From assembly GCF_018780385.1 (NCBI RefSeq), contig NZ_JADMJO010000003.1:496001-560000 (forward strand): a stretch of 64,000 nt of DNA, written 5' to 3'. The stretch comes from Hydrogenophaga sp. Lineage in GTDB: Bacteria; Pseudomonadota; Gammaproteobacteria; Burkholderiales; Burkholderiaceae_C. The notes beneath the pieces were generated by a model, which was given only the letters and a program-made list of their open reading frames with translations, searched no databases and was not told the DNA's origin. The number at the start of each line of letters is the position of its first letter. Position 1 is the first letter of the stretch. Made by a program: the position numbers and the translations under genes. Positions 56,301-64,000 of the stretch are shown in pieces.

Positions 56301-56655
56301 GCGCGGTGGCATGCATCCGCACCCGGTGCGCCAGTCCCCCTTTGAGATGCAGCACCTGCACCTCGTCCGGGCCGGGCAGATCGCGCAGATACCGGTCTCG
56401 GTGGGCCGTGTCCCGCCAGTGACCGAGCTCGATCGTGGTGCGCCCGATGGCCTCTTCCCGTGACAAGCCGGTGATGTTCAGCCAGGCCTCGTTGACCGCC
56501 AGCAGCCGGCCGTCGTGCCAACGGGACACCGACGCCGGCAGCGGTGCGGCCATGAAAATGGCATCGAATGGGAGGACGGAAGCCCCGGCCGACGCGGGAG
56601 CCGACAGTTGGACGACCTGCTCGTTGGAGGCAGGATCTGAGGCAGCTTCGGACAT
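53338..56655 (-). CDS. Multi-PAS/GAF sensor histidine kinase (orphan)
   Basis: 1105 aa, no membrane helix. Approximate order: PAS (30-140), PAS (165-270), PAS (285-405), GAF (420-600, YGFVGEVLYDV ... FLGIPLAVGDRLVAMVGLA), PAS (630-760), PAS (770-880), HisKA (phospho-His in SIAHDLRAPLRSVNGF) and HATPase (N box NLLDNALKYSRHQ; G boxes DNGMGFD and GMGVGLAIV). PAC-type motifs such as VHPDD recur. There is no receiver domain and no response regulator gene nearby. ATG 56655 was chosen over the longer track frame. The 233 bases before hmuV show no other gene. Confidence 0.9.
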   Translation of the reverse strand: MSEAASDPASNEQVVQLSAPASAGASVLPFDAIFMAAPLPASVSRWHDGRLLAVNEAWLNITGLSREEAIGRTTIELGHWRDTAHRDRYLRDLPGPDEVQVLHLKGGLAHRVRMHATALETGSDKLLLVYFTETTRELEAEAALVKTNEALKLANVALQQRVELHAAIEKMARVGHWTNAENQDEVIWSLGLYEIAGLQPSDRIGRMEGRSGIHPDDQPAWSAARAAMDGREVEFRWLRPDGRQRWFRTRIGQTMVAGNPQTDFGVVQDITPEREATQGLAEQLNLLQGVAARVPGMMYRARLTPGGKSTVSYVNDAVRDMLEVEPEELLRNARILFDRVHPDDRPTVVASLNAASLDLVLWRQTYRVVLPRRGTRWYSVEAVPQLEPDGSVVWHGFTTDVTEARTAAQRVERQQRMLEAVRGAQAVFIETEDKREAFQGLLDAFLQLTNSGYGFVGEVLYDVNDNPYLKTHAITDISWDAESRRMYTDQLDAGMIFSNLKTLFGHAMTSGQPVIANDPSSDRRAAGMPSGHPPMDAFLGIPLAVGDRLVAMVGLANQPDGYSEADIEFLQPLLGAVRQLVLAWRGFVERTRTRSQLEATSALLAEKSAALQATLDSITQGLTKIDAQGRVLFYNRRVLELLDLPDELLARRPTHEEVVQFQRDRGDFGAQLQLVDPLARRYLGEPDPIHMPDHYWRKMRDGRTLEIRSRALPDGGVVRTFTDVTSYISTQEALREERQRLAWVLDATRPGIWETNLTNSTLTINERWAEMLGYTLQELEPIDYETWRSRVHPDDLVKANVVREKHLSGELPFYDCDLRMRHKDGHWVWINTRGRVHQLDNDERALYMSGTHLDISERVAAQEQIHALNASLEQRVQARTAELERSMRDMEAISYSIAHDLRAPLRSVNGFAQVIAEEEGEGLSENGRQMFERIARSSRNMGQMITDMLELLRVVQVELVAQPVPMASLASTVADALAPQVPNTRIDVGDLPDALGDATLLRQVLSNLLDNALKYSRHQTEPVVSVGFDAEAGAYFVRDNGMGFDMARANKLFGLFQRLHAGTDVPGMGVGLAIVARIIERHNGTIWAESAPGQGACFWFRVPRA

Positions 56656-56888
56656 GCGTGCTCTGTGGTGTGAGTCAACGGGTACCGGTGTCCAGCACGA
56701 TAGCTGGGTGACCATTGTCAGGCGGCAACCCCGGGCATCCGACATCCGACGCGCCCGTGGAGCACGCTGCCACCCTAATGTACGCCTCCACGCAGGCGGC
56801 GGACAGCGCCCGGTCGCGGATGCGCACAAGGCTGCCCGGGTTGCAATCTGGGTGACTCAGCGAGAACCGCGCCCCTGCGCGGCCTGCG

Positions 56889-57806
56889 TCAAGGGGCGTC
56901 GTTGCCCGAAATCAGCAGTTGAGCCAGTCCATCGGGCGCGCGCACCGTGGCCGCCTGCACCCGCCACACCTGCCGCACCAGCGCGGGCGTCAGCACACGT
57001 GCCGGATGCCCGCTCGCTTGCAGCACACCACCATCCAGCACCCAGACGCGATCGGCGTAGCGCAGCGCCAGGTTGAGGTCGTGCAGCACCGCAACCACAC
57101 CCACGCCCCGTTCGCGCGCCCAACGCTGCACGGTGCGCAGCGTTTCGTGCTGGTGGTGCAGGTCGAGGGCTGCCGTGGGTTCGTCCAACAGCAGCCAGCG
57201 CGGCGCGCCCTCGGCATCCGTGTCCCAGATCTGCGCCATCACACGCGCCAGCTGCACGCGCGCTCGCTCGCCACCGCTGAGGCTGGCGACGGTGCGCTCG
57301 GCCATCATGGCCACGCCGGTGGTCTGCATCGCCGCCTCCACAATCCCCGCCTCGTCGCGAGAGGGCTGCTGGCGGTGTGGGTAGCGGCCCAGCGCCACCA
57401 CCTCATGCACGCGAAAGTCGAAGGCCACGGCGGTCTCCTGCGGCAACACGGCGCGCTGGCGCGCCATGCGGTGCGCCAGGGCCGAATTCACGAGCTGACC
57501 ATTGATCCAGACCGCGCCCGTATCTGGCGCACGCAAGCCGGCCAGCACGGACAACAGGGTCGACTTGCCCGCGCCGTTGGGGCCGAGGATCGCGCCCACC
57601 TCACCCGCCGCAAGCCGCAGGTGCACGCCTTCAAGCAGGGTGCTCGTGTCGGCACGCACACCCACGCCACTGGCCCACAGACCCGCAATGCCGCCACGCC
57701 CGGCGGGGCTGTCTTGCTCGTCGTCGTCCAGCCAGAGTGGGCGTTCGCCGGCGGGCAGCCCGTCGCAGGCGCTGCGCCAGTCCGCGTCGAGCAGGCGCGC
57801 GTTCAC
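56889..57806 (-). CDS. hmuV: Haem ABC transporter ATP-binding protein
   Basis: 305-aa ABC ATPase of the iron-chelate/haem type. Walker A GPNGAGKSTLLSVLAG, signature LSGGERARVQLARV, Walker B WLLLDEPTAALDLHH and the H-loop AVLHDLNLALRY are clear. About 40 extra residues precede the ABC domain. The start is GTG 57806, overlapping the hmuU stop as GTGA; the track frame runs far upstream. It is the last gene of the haem operon. Confidence 0.92.
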   Translation of the reverse strand: MNARLLDADWRSACDGLPAGERPLWLDDDEQDSPAGRGGIAGLWASGVGVRADTSTLLEGVHLRLAAGEVGAILGPNGAGKSTLLSVLAGLRAPDTGAVWINGQLVNSALAHRMARQRAVLPQETAVAFDFRVHEVVALGRYPHRQQPSRDEAGIVEAAMQTTGVAMMAERTVASLSGGERARVQLARVMAQIWDTDAEGAPRWLLLDEPTAALDLHHQHETLRTVQRWARERGVGVVAVLHDLNLALRYADRVWVLDGGVLQASGHPARVLTPALVRQVWRVQAATVRAPDGLAQLLISGNDAP

Positions 57807-58876
57807 AGCCGCCTCCCGTGCGCACCGCGCAGCAACAGCAGGAAAAAGGGCACGCCGACCATGGCGGTGATCACGCCCAGTGGCAACTCGGCTGGCTGCA
57901 GCACGGTGCGCGCGACCGCGTCGGCCAACAGCACCAGCACCGCGCCCAGCAGCGCCGATCCCGGCAGCACCCAGCGGTGGTCGGGCCCACCCAGCAGGCG
58001 CACCATGTGCGGCGCAACCAGACCCACGAAACCGATGATGCCGGTGGTGGCCGTGACGGCGCCCACCACCAGCGCGGTGACCACGATGGCGATCAACTTC
58101 ACACGCTCCACCGGCACGCCCAGCAGCACCGCCTGCGCTTCGCCCAGCGCGAGTGCGTTGAGCGCGCGCGCCAGACCCAGGCCGGCGCCACCGGCGATCA
58201 GCGTAATGGCGCCCACCAGCGCGACCGCACTCCAGCGCGCGCCGCCCAGGCTGCCGAGCAGCCAGAACTGCAGATTGCGCAATTGCTCGTCCGTCGCGAG
58301 GAAGCTGAGCAGGCCCAGGCCGGCGCCGGCCAGTGCGTTGACCGCGATGCCGGCCAGCAGCATCAGCCCCACACGAGTGCCGCCCTCGCCTCGCGAAAGC
58401 AGGTAGATCAGCACAGTGACCGACAGGCCGCCGGCAAAGGCCATGAGCACCAGCGTCCAGCTGCCCAGCGCGCGCGGCAAATCGGGGAACCACAGGCTGC
58501 CCATGACGATGCTCACGCCGGCGGCCAGCGCCGCGCCACTGCTCACACCGATGAGCCCCGGGTCGGCCAGCGGATTGCGGAACAGACCCTGCATGAGCGC
58601 GCCGGCCAGACCCAGCCCGGCGCCGGCGGCCAGGCCCAGCACCAGGCGCGGCAGGCGGATGTTGAAAAACACCAGCTCGGCGCCGCGCTCCGCGCCGTCA
58701 ACGCCGAGCAACACGCCAGGCAAGGCGCTCAGCGGCAGGCTGTAGGCTCCCTGCCCGGCTGCCCACAACAGCGTGGCGAGCAACAGCAGGCCGAGCAAGG
58801 CCAGCAGGCCTGGGCCCCTGAGGCGGCGGGGCGTGCGCTGCTGCCATGCGGTGACCTCGGTCTCTGACGTGTTCAT
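57803..58876 (-). CDS. hmuU: Haem ABC transporter permease
   Basis: 357-aa FecCD/BtuC-family inner-membrane permease with about ten helices. LPRLVLGLAAGAGLGLAGALMQGLFRNPLADPGLIGVSSGAAL is the family hallmark. ATG 58876 (MNTSETEVTAW) overlaps the stop of the upstream VOC-like gene by four bases. Confidence 0.93.
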   Translation of the reverse strand: MNTSETEVTAWQQRTPRRLRGPGLLALLGLLLLATLLWAAGQGAYSLPLSALPGVLLGVDGAERGAELVFFNIRLPRLVLGLAAGAGLGLAGALMQGLFRNPLADPGLIGVSSGAALAAGVSIVMGSLWFPDLPRALGSWTLVLMAFAGGLSVTVLIYLLSRGEGGTRVGLMLLAGIAVNALAGAGLGLLSFLATDEQLRNLQFWLLGSLGGARWSAVALVGAITLIAGGAGLGLARALNALALGEAQAVLLGVPVERVKLIAIVVTALVVGAVTATTGIIGFVGLVAPHMVRLLGGPDHRWVLPGSALLGAVLVLLADAVARTVLQPAELPLGVITAMVGVPFFLLLLRGAHGRRL

Positions 58877-59346
58877 TCGGTCACCTCCGTGCCGGGCGGG
58901 TGGCGGGCAGGTGCGCCGGGGCGCCACGGTGCCCGATCGATCAGGTGCAGCACATGGCCGTCGATGTCGAGCAAGGTGCTCTCCCAGGCACACCAGTCCA
59001 TCCATTGCGGTGAGTCGGAACCCAGGCGCTGCGCGTGCAGCAGCGTGCGACCGGCCAGACGCGTGCGGCAGGGTCGCAGCAAGGCGCAGCGCAGGCTGGC
59101 GTGCAAGGCGTGGAGGCCGACCACCTCGACCCGGTGGTGTTGGGGCGCGAACGTGGTCTCACCGGGCGTGGGCTGTTCCCAGCGCCCGGGCGTGGCGCCG
59201 AAGGCCCAGAGCTGCACGCACAGCGGCCCGTGCAGCAGGCGCGCGAACACACCCGGCACGTGCTGCTGGCCATCGAAACCCAGCACCTGCGTGTAGTCGG
59301 CCAGGGCGCGCTGCAAATCCGGGGTGCGCAGGTTGACGGTGGTCAT
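58873..59346 (-). CDS. VOC (glyoxalase-fold)-like protein in the haem operon
   Basis: 157 aa. The start VNLRTPDLQRALADYTQVLGFDGQQHVPGVFARLLHGPLCVQLW fits half of a vicinal-oxygen-chelate fold, and LLDIDGHVLHLIDRAPW resembles the closing strand. Metal ligands cannot be assigned with confidence. It overlaps hmuT and hmuU by four bases on either side, so it is a fixed member of the operon. The function is unknown; a link to haem handling is inferred from context. Confidence 0.7.
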   Translation of the reverse strand: MTTVNLRTPDLQRALADYTQVLGFDGQQHVPGVFARLLHGPLCVQLWAFGATPGRWEQPTPGETTFAPQHHRVEVVGLHALHASLRCALLRPCRTRLAGRTLLHAQRLGSDSPQWMDWCAWESTLLDIDGHVLHLIDRAPWRPGAPARHPPGTEVTE

Positions 59347-60302
59347 GCTTTCACCATGCGCTCGTGCAGGCGCTCCACCACATCGGGCAGTCGCGGGCCG
59401 AAGCCCAACAGTTCCAGCGCGTCCAGGTGCACCATGGCGCGGCGGGCGTGGGCGGGCGTGAGCGCGAGTTCGGGCCGTTGCCAGAACTTCGCCTCTCCGC
59501 CGATGGCTTCAATGCCTTGCGTGGTGGTCAGGATGATGTCAGGCGCGGCCTGGGCCATGGCTTCGGCCGTCATGGGCCGGTAACCCTTGAAACCCGCCAG
59601 CGGATTGCGCGCACCGATGAAACGGATCAGCGCATCGGCAGCGGTCTGCTCACCCGCGACCATGGGACTGCCACTGTGCGAGAGCACGAACAACACGCGT
59701 GGCCCGGGATTCTTCGCGGCCTGCACACGCGCGATCACGGCCTGCCAGCGCGCATCCAGCCGCGCCTGCAACTCGCGTGCCGCCGCCTCACGGCCCGAGG
59801 CACGGCCCACCGCCGCCACCTTGCGCCGCACCTCGTCCCAGCTGTGGTCCGAGTTCACCAGCTCCACGCGCACGCCAGCGCTGCGCAGCTGGTCGATGAC
59901 CACCGGCGGGCCGGCGTCGGTTCCGGCAATCAAGGCGTCGGGCCGCAGCGCGAGCAGGCCTTCGGCCGAGAGCTGGCGCATGTAGCCCACCTTGGGTGTG
60001 GCCTGCGCCGCGGGCGGGTAGAGGCTGGTGGTGTCCGTGCCCACCAGCTGGTCTTGCGCGCCCAGCGCATAGACCACCTCGGTGATGCCACCGCCCACGG
60101 TGACCAGGCGGGGCAGCGCTTTGCGTTCAGCGCCGGGCGCGGCGCCGCTCGGGCTGTTCGCAGCCGCAGGCGCAGCCATCAACAGCGATGGCCATCCAGC
60201 GGTTGCCGCTGCCGAGCCAGCCAGTGCGGCGCTCGACAAGGCGCGCAGCGCGCTTCTGCGCGAGGTGTTCGCGAATGTTGAGGATGGCGACAGGTGCTTC
60301 AT
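59343..60302 (-). CDS. hmuT: Haem ABC transporter substrate-binding protein
   Basis: 319-aa periplasmic type III binding protein. The N-terminus has arginines (TSRRSALRALSSAALAGSAAA) and a hydrophobic stretch, so it has a Sec- or Tat-type signal. RLVTVGGGITEVVYALGAQDQLVGTDTTSLYP and GYMRQLSAEGLLALRPDALI are typical of HmuT. It delivers haem to HmuUV. Confidence 0.92.
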   Translation of the reverse strand: MKHLSPSSTFANTSRRSALRALSSAALAGSAAATAGWPSLLMAAPAAANSPSGAAPGAERKALPRLVTVGGGITEVVYALGAQDQLVGTDTTSLYPPAAQATPKVGYMRQLSAEGLLALRPDALIAGTDAGPPVVIDQLRSAGVRVELVNSDHSWDEVRRKVAAVGRASGREAAARELQARLDARWQAVIARVQAAKNPGPRVLFVLSHSGSPMVAGEQTAADALIRFIGARNPLAGFKGYRPMTAEAMAQAAPDIILTTTQGIEAIGGEAKFWQRPELALTPAHARRAMVHLDALELLGFGPRLPDVVERLHERMVKA

Positions 60303-60336
60303 GGGGTGTTCTGGTGAGGTTCATGGGGAGGGCCGT

Positions 60337-60732
60337 TCAGGGCAGGCGGCCCACAGGCTCGAAGCCGGGCGTGTTCTGTCCGATGTGCCAGCACACACCC
60401 GACGGGTCGATCACCACGAACTCGGTGATGCCCCAGGGCTGCGCCTCCAAGGGCGTGATGCGCACGCCGTAGCGCCCGGCGAGGTCTTGCGCGTCGACGT
60501 GTGCTCGCCACACCTGCACGTCGGGCACCAGCAGGTGCATGACCAGGTTTTCTGCGAGCGCCTGGTCGTAAAAGTCCTGCAGCAGGAAGGCACATCCCTC
60601 GACACAGAAGTACGCCACGCCACCGCCCTGCGAGCGCTGGGTGAAGCCGAGGTCGGCATAAAAGCGCTGTGACAGTGCGAAGTCTTTCGCCGGCACGAAA
60701 GCCTTGAGCTCGACGGCCTTGAGCGCGCTCAT
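60337..60732 (-). CDS. VOC-family protein in the haem operon
   Basis: 131-aa single-domain glyoxalase/bleomycin-resistance fold: LKAFVPAKDFALSQRFYADLGFT, then YFCVEGCAFLLQDFY and TEFVVIDPSGVCWHIGQ. The ATG 60732 overlaps the hmuS stop by four bases, so it is cotranslated. The track frame extends over hmuS and was rejected. The substrate is unknown. It is distinct in sequence from the second VOC-like protein downstream. Confidence 0.85.
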   Translation of the reverse strand: MSALKAVELKAFVPAKDFALSQRFYADLGFTQRSQGGGVAYFCVEGCAFLLQDFYDQALAENLVMHLLVPDVQVWRAHVDAQDLAGRYGVRITPLEAQPWGITEFVVIDPSGVCWHIGQNTPGFEPVGRLP

Positions 60733-61814
60733 GCGGCCACCGTGTCGTGTGGCTGGCCTGTGGCCTGCAGGTGGCTCACGATGTGGCGCCACGCGGCGAG
60801 TTCGCTCTGGCCGGGTTTGCGCGCACCGAAAAACATGGCCATGAGTTCGCCCTGGGCATCGAAGGCTTCCACCGAGGTCACCACGCCATCGCTGGTGGGT
60901 TTCTCCACCACCCACACGTCCTGGATCAGGTCTTCGCGCAGGTGCAGGTTGAAGCCGGGGTCGAGCACGTTGAGCCAGGTCTTGCCCTGCATTTCCATGG
61001 GCTCGATGCGCAGGACCGGGCCGGTGTGAATCTGGATGCACCCCGGGCTGCCGACGAACACCATGATGGGCGTGCCGTCGAAGGCGGCCTCCATGAGCAG
61101 GCCGCGCACGGCGCTGGTCTGCACGCGGTGCGTGTAGCGGCCCTCCACTAGGTGAAAGCCTTGCTGGCGCTCGATACCGAACTGTTTGAGCAGCGGAAAG
61201 AACTGGTGCGTGTCGGTCATCGCACCCCACGCGGCGGCAAACGCCGCAGCATCGGGCGCTGGCTGAGGCGCGGCCACGGCGGGCGTGGTGCGCGGCACGA
61301 AGTCGCGCGCGGCCTGCGTGTCGGTCTGCTGCGCTATGACCTGCAGCCAGGCGACCAGGTCGGTCTGCTCGCGCACGAAGATCTTGTGTACCGCCACGCC
61401 GTGGCGGTCGAAGAACTGCAAGCTGGGCGGCGCCGTGCCCAAGCCGGACTTCAGCGCCTCGGTGACCGCGAAGCCCGCATGCCACTGGTGGAAGAACAGG
61501 CGCAGGTCGATGTGTTCACCCAGCGCCAGGCCCACATGGCCGCTGGCCGAGACCTTCTGATACACGCCGGTCTTCTCGTGCACCACGGTTTCGTTGCGCG
61601 TGAGCGCCATCAGCGGACCACAGGCTTCGAGCGACTGCAGCAGACCCAGCCAGTCGGGCTTGAGCGCGGCGGCGTGCAGGGGCGCGTTGACAGCGCCCTG
61701 GTGCGCGGCGATGGCAGCGCCTTCGCTCACGCCGATGGCTTCGGCCGCTTCCCTGGCCCGCAAGCCCCGGTTGCGTGCGGTCTGGAAAGCGGTGCGGATG
61801 TCCTGGATGCTCAT
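60729..61814 (-). CDS. hmuS: Haemin-degrading factor / haem chaperone HmuS (HemS family)
   Basis: 361-aa cytoplasmic protein with the duplicated HemS/ChuX fold; it stores or breaks down imported haem. N-terminal GLRAREAAEAIGVSEGAAIAAH and the repeated core RNETVVHEKTGVYQ ... DLRLFFHQWHAGFAV, then MVFVGSPGCIQIHTGPV and LNVLDPGFNLHLR, match the family. ATG 61814 follows GAGGAA, 30 bases after the receptor gene. Confidence 0.92.
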   Translation of the reverse strand: MSIQDIRTAFQTARNRGLRAREAAEAIGVSEGAAIAAHQGAVNAPLHAAALKPDWLGLLQSLEACGPLMALTRNETVVHEKTGVYQKVSASGHVGLALGEHIDLRLFFHQWHAGFAVTEALKSGLGTAPPSLQFFDRHGVAVHKIFVREQTDLVAWLQVIAQQTDTQAARDFVPRTTPAVAAPQPAPDAAAFAAAWGAMTDTHQFFPLLKQFGIERQQGFHLVEGRYTHRVQTSAVRGLLMEAAFDGTPIMVFVGSPGCIQIHTGPVLRIEPMEMQGKTWLNVLDPGFNLHLREDLIQDVWVVEKPTSDGVVTSVEAFDAQGELMAMFFGARKPGQSELAAWRHIVSHLQATGQPHDTVAA

Positions 61815-61843
61815 GGTGGGTTCCTCGGTGATGGAAAAGTGGG

Positions 61844-64000
61844 TCAGAAAGTCGTGACCAGCGCCACCGACAGGCTGCGACCGGGTGCGGTGTAGCTGTC
61901 GAGCGCGATGTCGTTGGCGGAGATGCCGCGCACGTTGGTCCACTCCCAGTACTTGCGGTCGGTCAGGTTGTGGACCGCGGCGCTCAGGCGCGTGGCCCGG
62001 CTGAGCTGCCAGCTCGCGCGCAGGTCCAGCGTGGTGTAGGCCGGCGAGGCGAACTGGTTGGCCGCGCCGGTGGTGTCGATGTCGCTGGCCGCCTTCTTCG
62101 CGCTGTGCGCCAGCGAAGCGCCCACCGACCAGTCGCCCATGCGGTGATCCACGCCCAGCACCAGCTTGGCGGGGTTGACCGAGTTCAGCGGCAGGCCGCG
62201 CGCCGTGTCGGTGCCCGTGGTCTGCCCGTAGGCCGCGCGCAGTGTGGTACTGGCAGTGACGCGGGCCGAGCCCTTGAGTTCGAAACCGCGCAAGGTGACC
62301 GCCTGGCGGTTGACCGACTGGAACTGGATCCTTGGCGTGGTCTGCACCGTCACCAGGTCTTCGATGAAGTCCTTGTAGCGCCCAGTGAAGGCCACCGCCT
62401 CCCAGTCAAAACCACCGACCAGCCCGCGCGTGCCCAGCTCCAGCGTGCGGCTCTTCTCCGGGCGCAGGTTGGGGTTGGGGATGGTCTCGTAATTGCCAAT
62501 CGGGTTCTGGAAGTAGTTGTTGAGTTGCAGCGGGCTGGGCGACTTGAAGCCCGCTGCAAAGTTGCCGAACAGGCTCCATTGATCGCTGCCGCGAAAGATC
62601 ACGCCCAGCTTGGGGGTGACCGCATCGCTGGACAACGAGGCCGGCTGCAACGGATAGAGCGGGCTGGTGCGCGCGTCCAGCGACACGCGGTCGTAGCGCA
62701 AGGCTGGAATCACGCTCCAGCGGCCGCTGGCGTACTCGCTCTGCACGAACAGCGCCGAGGTGGTCTCGATGGTTTCGGGAAAGCGCTGCAGCGGGTAGGA
62801 CTCATACGCCGGACCGTTGACGCCGGTGACGAGGTTGTCCAGGCTGGCACGCGAGAGGTCGACCCCGTACACCAGTTTCTGCGACCAGTCGCCGCCGAGC
62901 GGGCGCAGCTTTTCGGCCTGCAGCACGGCTTGCACGATGCGCTCGCTGTAGGTCACGTCGCGCACCCGGTTCCGGGTGGCCGCGGGCTGCAGCGGGCGGA
63001 ACTCGTGCGTGGTCTCCTGCGATTCGGAGGACTGCAAGCCCACCATGGCGCGGATGTCGTCGGCCCAGGCCGAGACCACCGGGAAACGGCCATCCCAACT
63101 CACCCGGGTGCGCGTCATGTCGGAGGTGCCGTCCAGATCGCCCACATGGGCGGGCGCCGAGACGACGGGCGCGCGCCCGGTGTAGGCCTCCACATCGCTG
63201 CTCTTGTCCACGTGCTCGGCGGTGAACACGTGGCGCTGGCCGCCGCCCGGCGTGAACACCAGCTTGCCCATGAGCGAGGTGTTTTTGTCTTTCTGCGGAT
63301 TGGGTGCGGTGCGGGTGTTGTTGGGCGCGAAGTTGCGGCCCTGGTTGTCCAGTGCTTCGCTGCGCCCCACCTGCACGCTGCCCAGCCACTGCAGGCTGTC
63401 GCTGGCCACACCGGCCAGGGTGAGCCCGAGGCGGCGCGTGTCGTCCTCCCCGTCGTAGGTCAGACCGACGCGCCCACCCAGCGTCTGGCCTGGTTTGAGC
63501 AGGTCCTTGGGCTCGGTGGTGAACATGGCGACCATACCGGCCAGACCGTCGGAGCCATACAGCGCCGAGCTCGCGCCGCGCAAGATTTCCACGCGCGAGA
63601 TCAGGCCGAGGTCGTAGTAGTCGCGACCGAACGCCGCCGGGCCGAAGACGCCACTGCTGAGTTCGCGCGGCACGCGGATGCCGTCGATGGTGAGCAGCAC
63701 GCGGTTGCCCTCCAGCCCGCGGATGTTGAAGCCCGCATTGCCGTCGCGCCCGACGTTGCCGGTGACACCGCCGAAACGCACCGGGGCGCGCTTCACACTC
63801 ACGTTGGGCAGCTCCTGCACCAGATCGCGGATGTTCTGTACTCGCGCGGGGTCCAGGTCTTCACCATCGAGCACGTCGATGGCGGCGGGCACTTCGTCCA
63901 GCACGCGCTCGCTGCGCGCGCCACTGATCACGACCTCGCGCAGGGCGCTGGCGTGGCCGGCTTGTGCAACGGTGGTGGTGGCAGCATCGGGTGCGCTTTG
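61844..64000 (-). CDS. hmuR: TonB-dependent haemoglobin/haem receptor (5' end outside window)
   Basis: Outer-membrane beta-barrel receptor; 718 codons are visible plus the stop. The frame continues open past the track start (a GTG at 63931) to the right edge (AGHASALREVVISGARSE), so the signal peptide and start are missing. The plug domain (VLDEVPAAIDVLDGEDL, GRDGNAGFNIRGLEGNRVLLTIDGIRVP) and the C-terminal strand ending LSVALVTTF are typical. It belongs to the HmuR/HutA haem receptor group by context. It is the first visible gene of the haem operon; a Fur site would lie outside. Confidence 0.92.
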   Translation of the reverse strand, partial: QSAPDAATTTVAQAGHASALREVVISGARSERVLDEVPAAIDVLDGEDLDPARVQNIRDLVQELPNVSVKRAPVRFGGVTGNVGRDGNAGFNIRGLEGNRVLLTIDGIRVPRELSSGVFGPAAFGRDYYDLGLISRVEILRGASSALYGSDGLAGMVAMFTTEPKDLLKPGQTLGGRVGLTYDGEDDTRRLGLTLAGVASDSLQWLGSVQVGRSEALDNQGRNFAPNNTRTAPNPQKDKNTSLMGKLVFTPGGGQRHVFTAEHVDKSSDVEAYTGRAPVVSAPAHVGDLDGTSDMTRTRVSWDGRFPVVSAWADDIRAMVGLQSSESQETTHEFRPLQPAATRNRVRDVTYSERIVQAVLQAEKLRPLGGDWSQKLVYGVDLSRASLDNLVTGVNGPAYESYPLQRFPETIETTSALFVQSEYASGRWSVIPALRYDRVSLDARTSPLYPLQPASLSSDAVTPKLGVIFRGSDQWSLFGNFAAGFKSPSPLQLNNYFQNPIGNYETIPNPNLRPEKSRTLELGTRGLVGGFDWEAVAFTGRYKDFIEDLVTVQTTPRIQFQSVNRQAVTLRGFELKGSARVTASTTLRAAYGQTTGTDTARGLPLNSVNPAKLVLGVDHRMGDWSVGASLAHSAKKAASDIDTTGAANQFASPAYTTLDLRASWQLSRATRLSAAVHNLTDRKYWEWTNVRGISANDIALDSYTAPGRSLSVALVTTF

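Noticed and set aside
56889-58493. 534-aa ORF containing hmuV
   Set aside because: The upstream part is an out-of-frame reading of hmuU; GTG 57806 gives a normal ATPase.
1-64000. Mobile elements, prophage, CRISPR arrays, toxin-antitoxin pairs
   Set aside because: No transposase, integrase, phage structural gene, regular spaced repeat array or paired small toxin/antitoxin ORFs were found on either strand.

Overview
The window reads as chromosomal DNA of a high-G+C betaproteobacterium, most likely order Burkholderiales and family Comamonadaceae (for example a Hydrogenophaga/Acidovorax-like lineage). This rests on the complete 14-gene nuo operon with separate nuoC and nuoD, the rpsO-pnp and secG-tRNA-Leu(GAG)-nuo order, the assimilatory nitrate cluster with nirB-nirD-nasA-ybiB-cobA, and the hmu-type haem locus. 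The placement is from gene content and style, not from a phylogenetic marker. Most lines of the ORF track are antisense or frame-shifted shadows caused by high GC3.

Region 1 (1-19821, all minus strand) is a housekeeping block transcribed right to left: rpsO - pnp - quinone oxidoreductase - tpiA - secG - tRNA-Leu(GAG) - nuoABCDEFGHIJKLMN. nuoN runs off the left edge. Many stops and starts overlap (ATGA/GTGA), so translation is probably coupled. All 14 proton-pumping NADH dehydrogenase subunits are present.

Region 2 (19822-23547, minus) holds an aminotransferase, a LivK-type periplasmic binding protein and tsaD.

Region 3 (about 23560-42105) is a nitrate/nitrite assimilation island and the most interesting part. 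It encodes a NasR-like NIT-ANTAR antiterminator, an ABC nitrate importer (nrtABD-type), a NarK-family porter, a PP2C phosphatase/protein kinase fusion, a NasT-like protein (degenerate receiver + ANTAR + two PilJ-N/NarX-type sensor modules), nirB, a Tat-exported double PilJ-N protein, nirD, nasA, ybiB, cobA and a soluble mini-chemoreceptor with another PilJ-N module. I read sigma-54 (-24/-12) elements in front of nasR, nrtA, narK and nirB, and weaker ones before the NasT-like gene and the mini-receptor. Directly after three of these promoters (nrtA, narK, nirB) the predicted RNA begins with stem-loops carrying AACGGC/AACGAC-type hexaloops. In the nrt leader the second hexaloop hairpin is mutually exclusive with a 19-bp terminator-like stem, which is the architecture of ANTAR-controlled attenuators. 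The cluster therefore appears to combine NtrC/sigma-54 nitrogen control with RNA-level antitermination by two different ANTAR proteins and a set of nitrate-sensor-like modules.

Region 4 (42132-56655) is mixed housekeeping: a YhiN-family flavoprotein, an ArsR-type regulator divergent from a NIPSNAP/ABM pair with a palindromic operator between them, rpsU, a YqeY-like protein, a small secreted hypothetical, an EamA transporter, pmbA, darP (yjgA), mog, a SlyD-like isomerase, cysE, trmJ, suhB and a large orphan PAS/GAF histidine kinase.

Region 5 (56889-64000, minus) is a haem uptake operon: TonB-dependent receptor (cut by the right edge), hmuS, a VOC protein, hmuT, a second VOC-like protein, hmuU and hmuV, mostly with 4-base overlaps. 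No insertion sequences, phage genes, CRISPR arrays or rRNA genes were seen.
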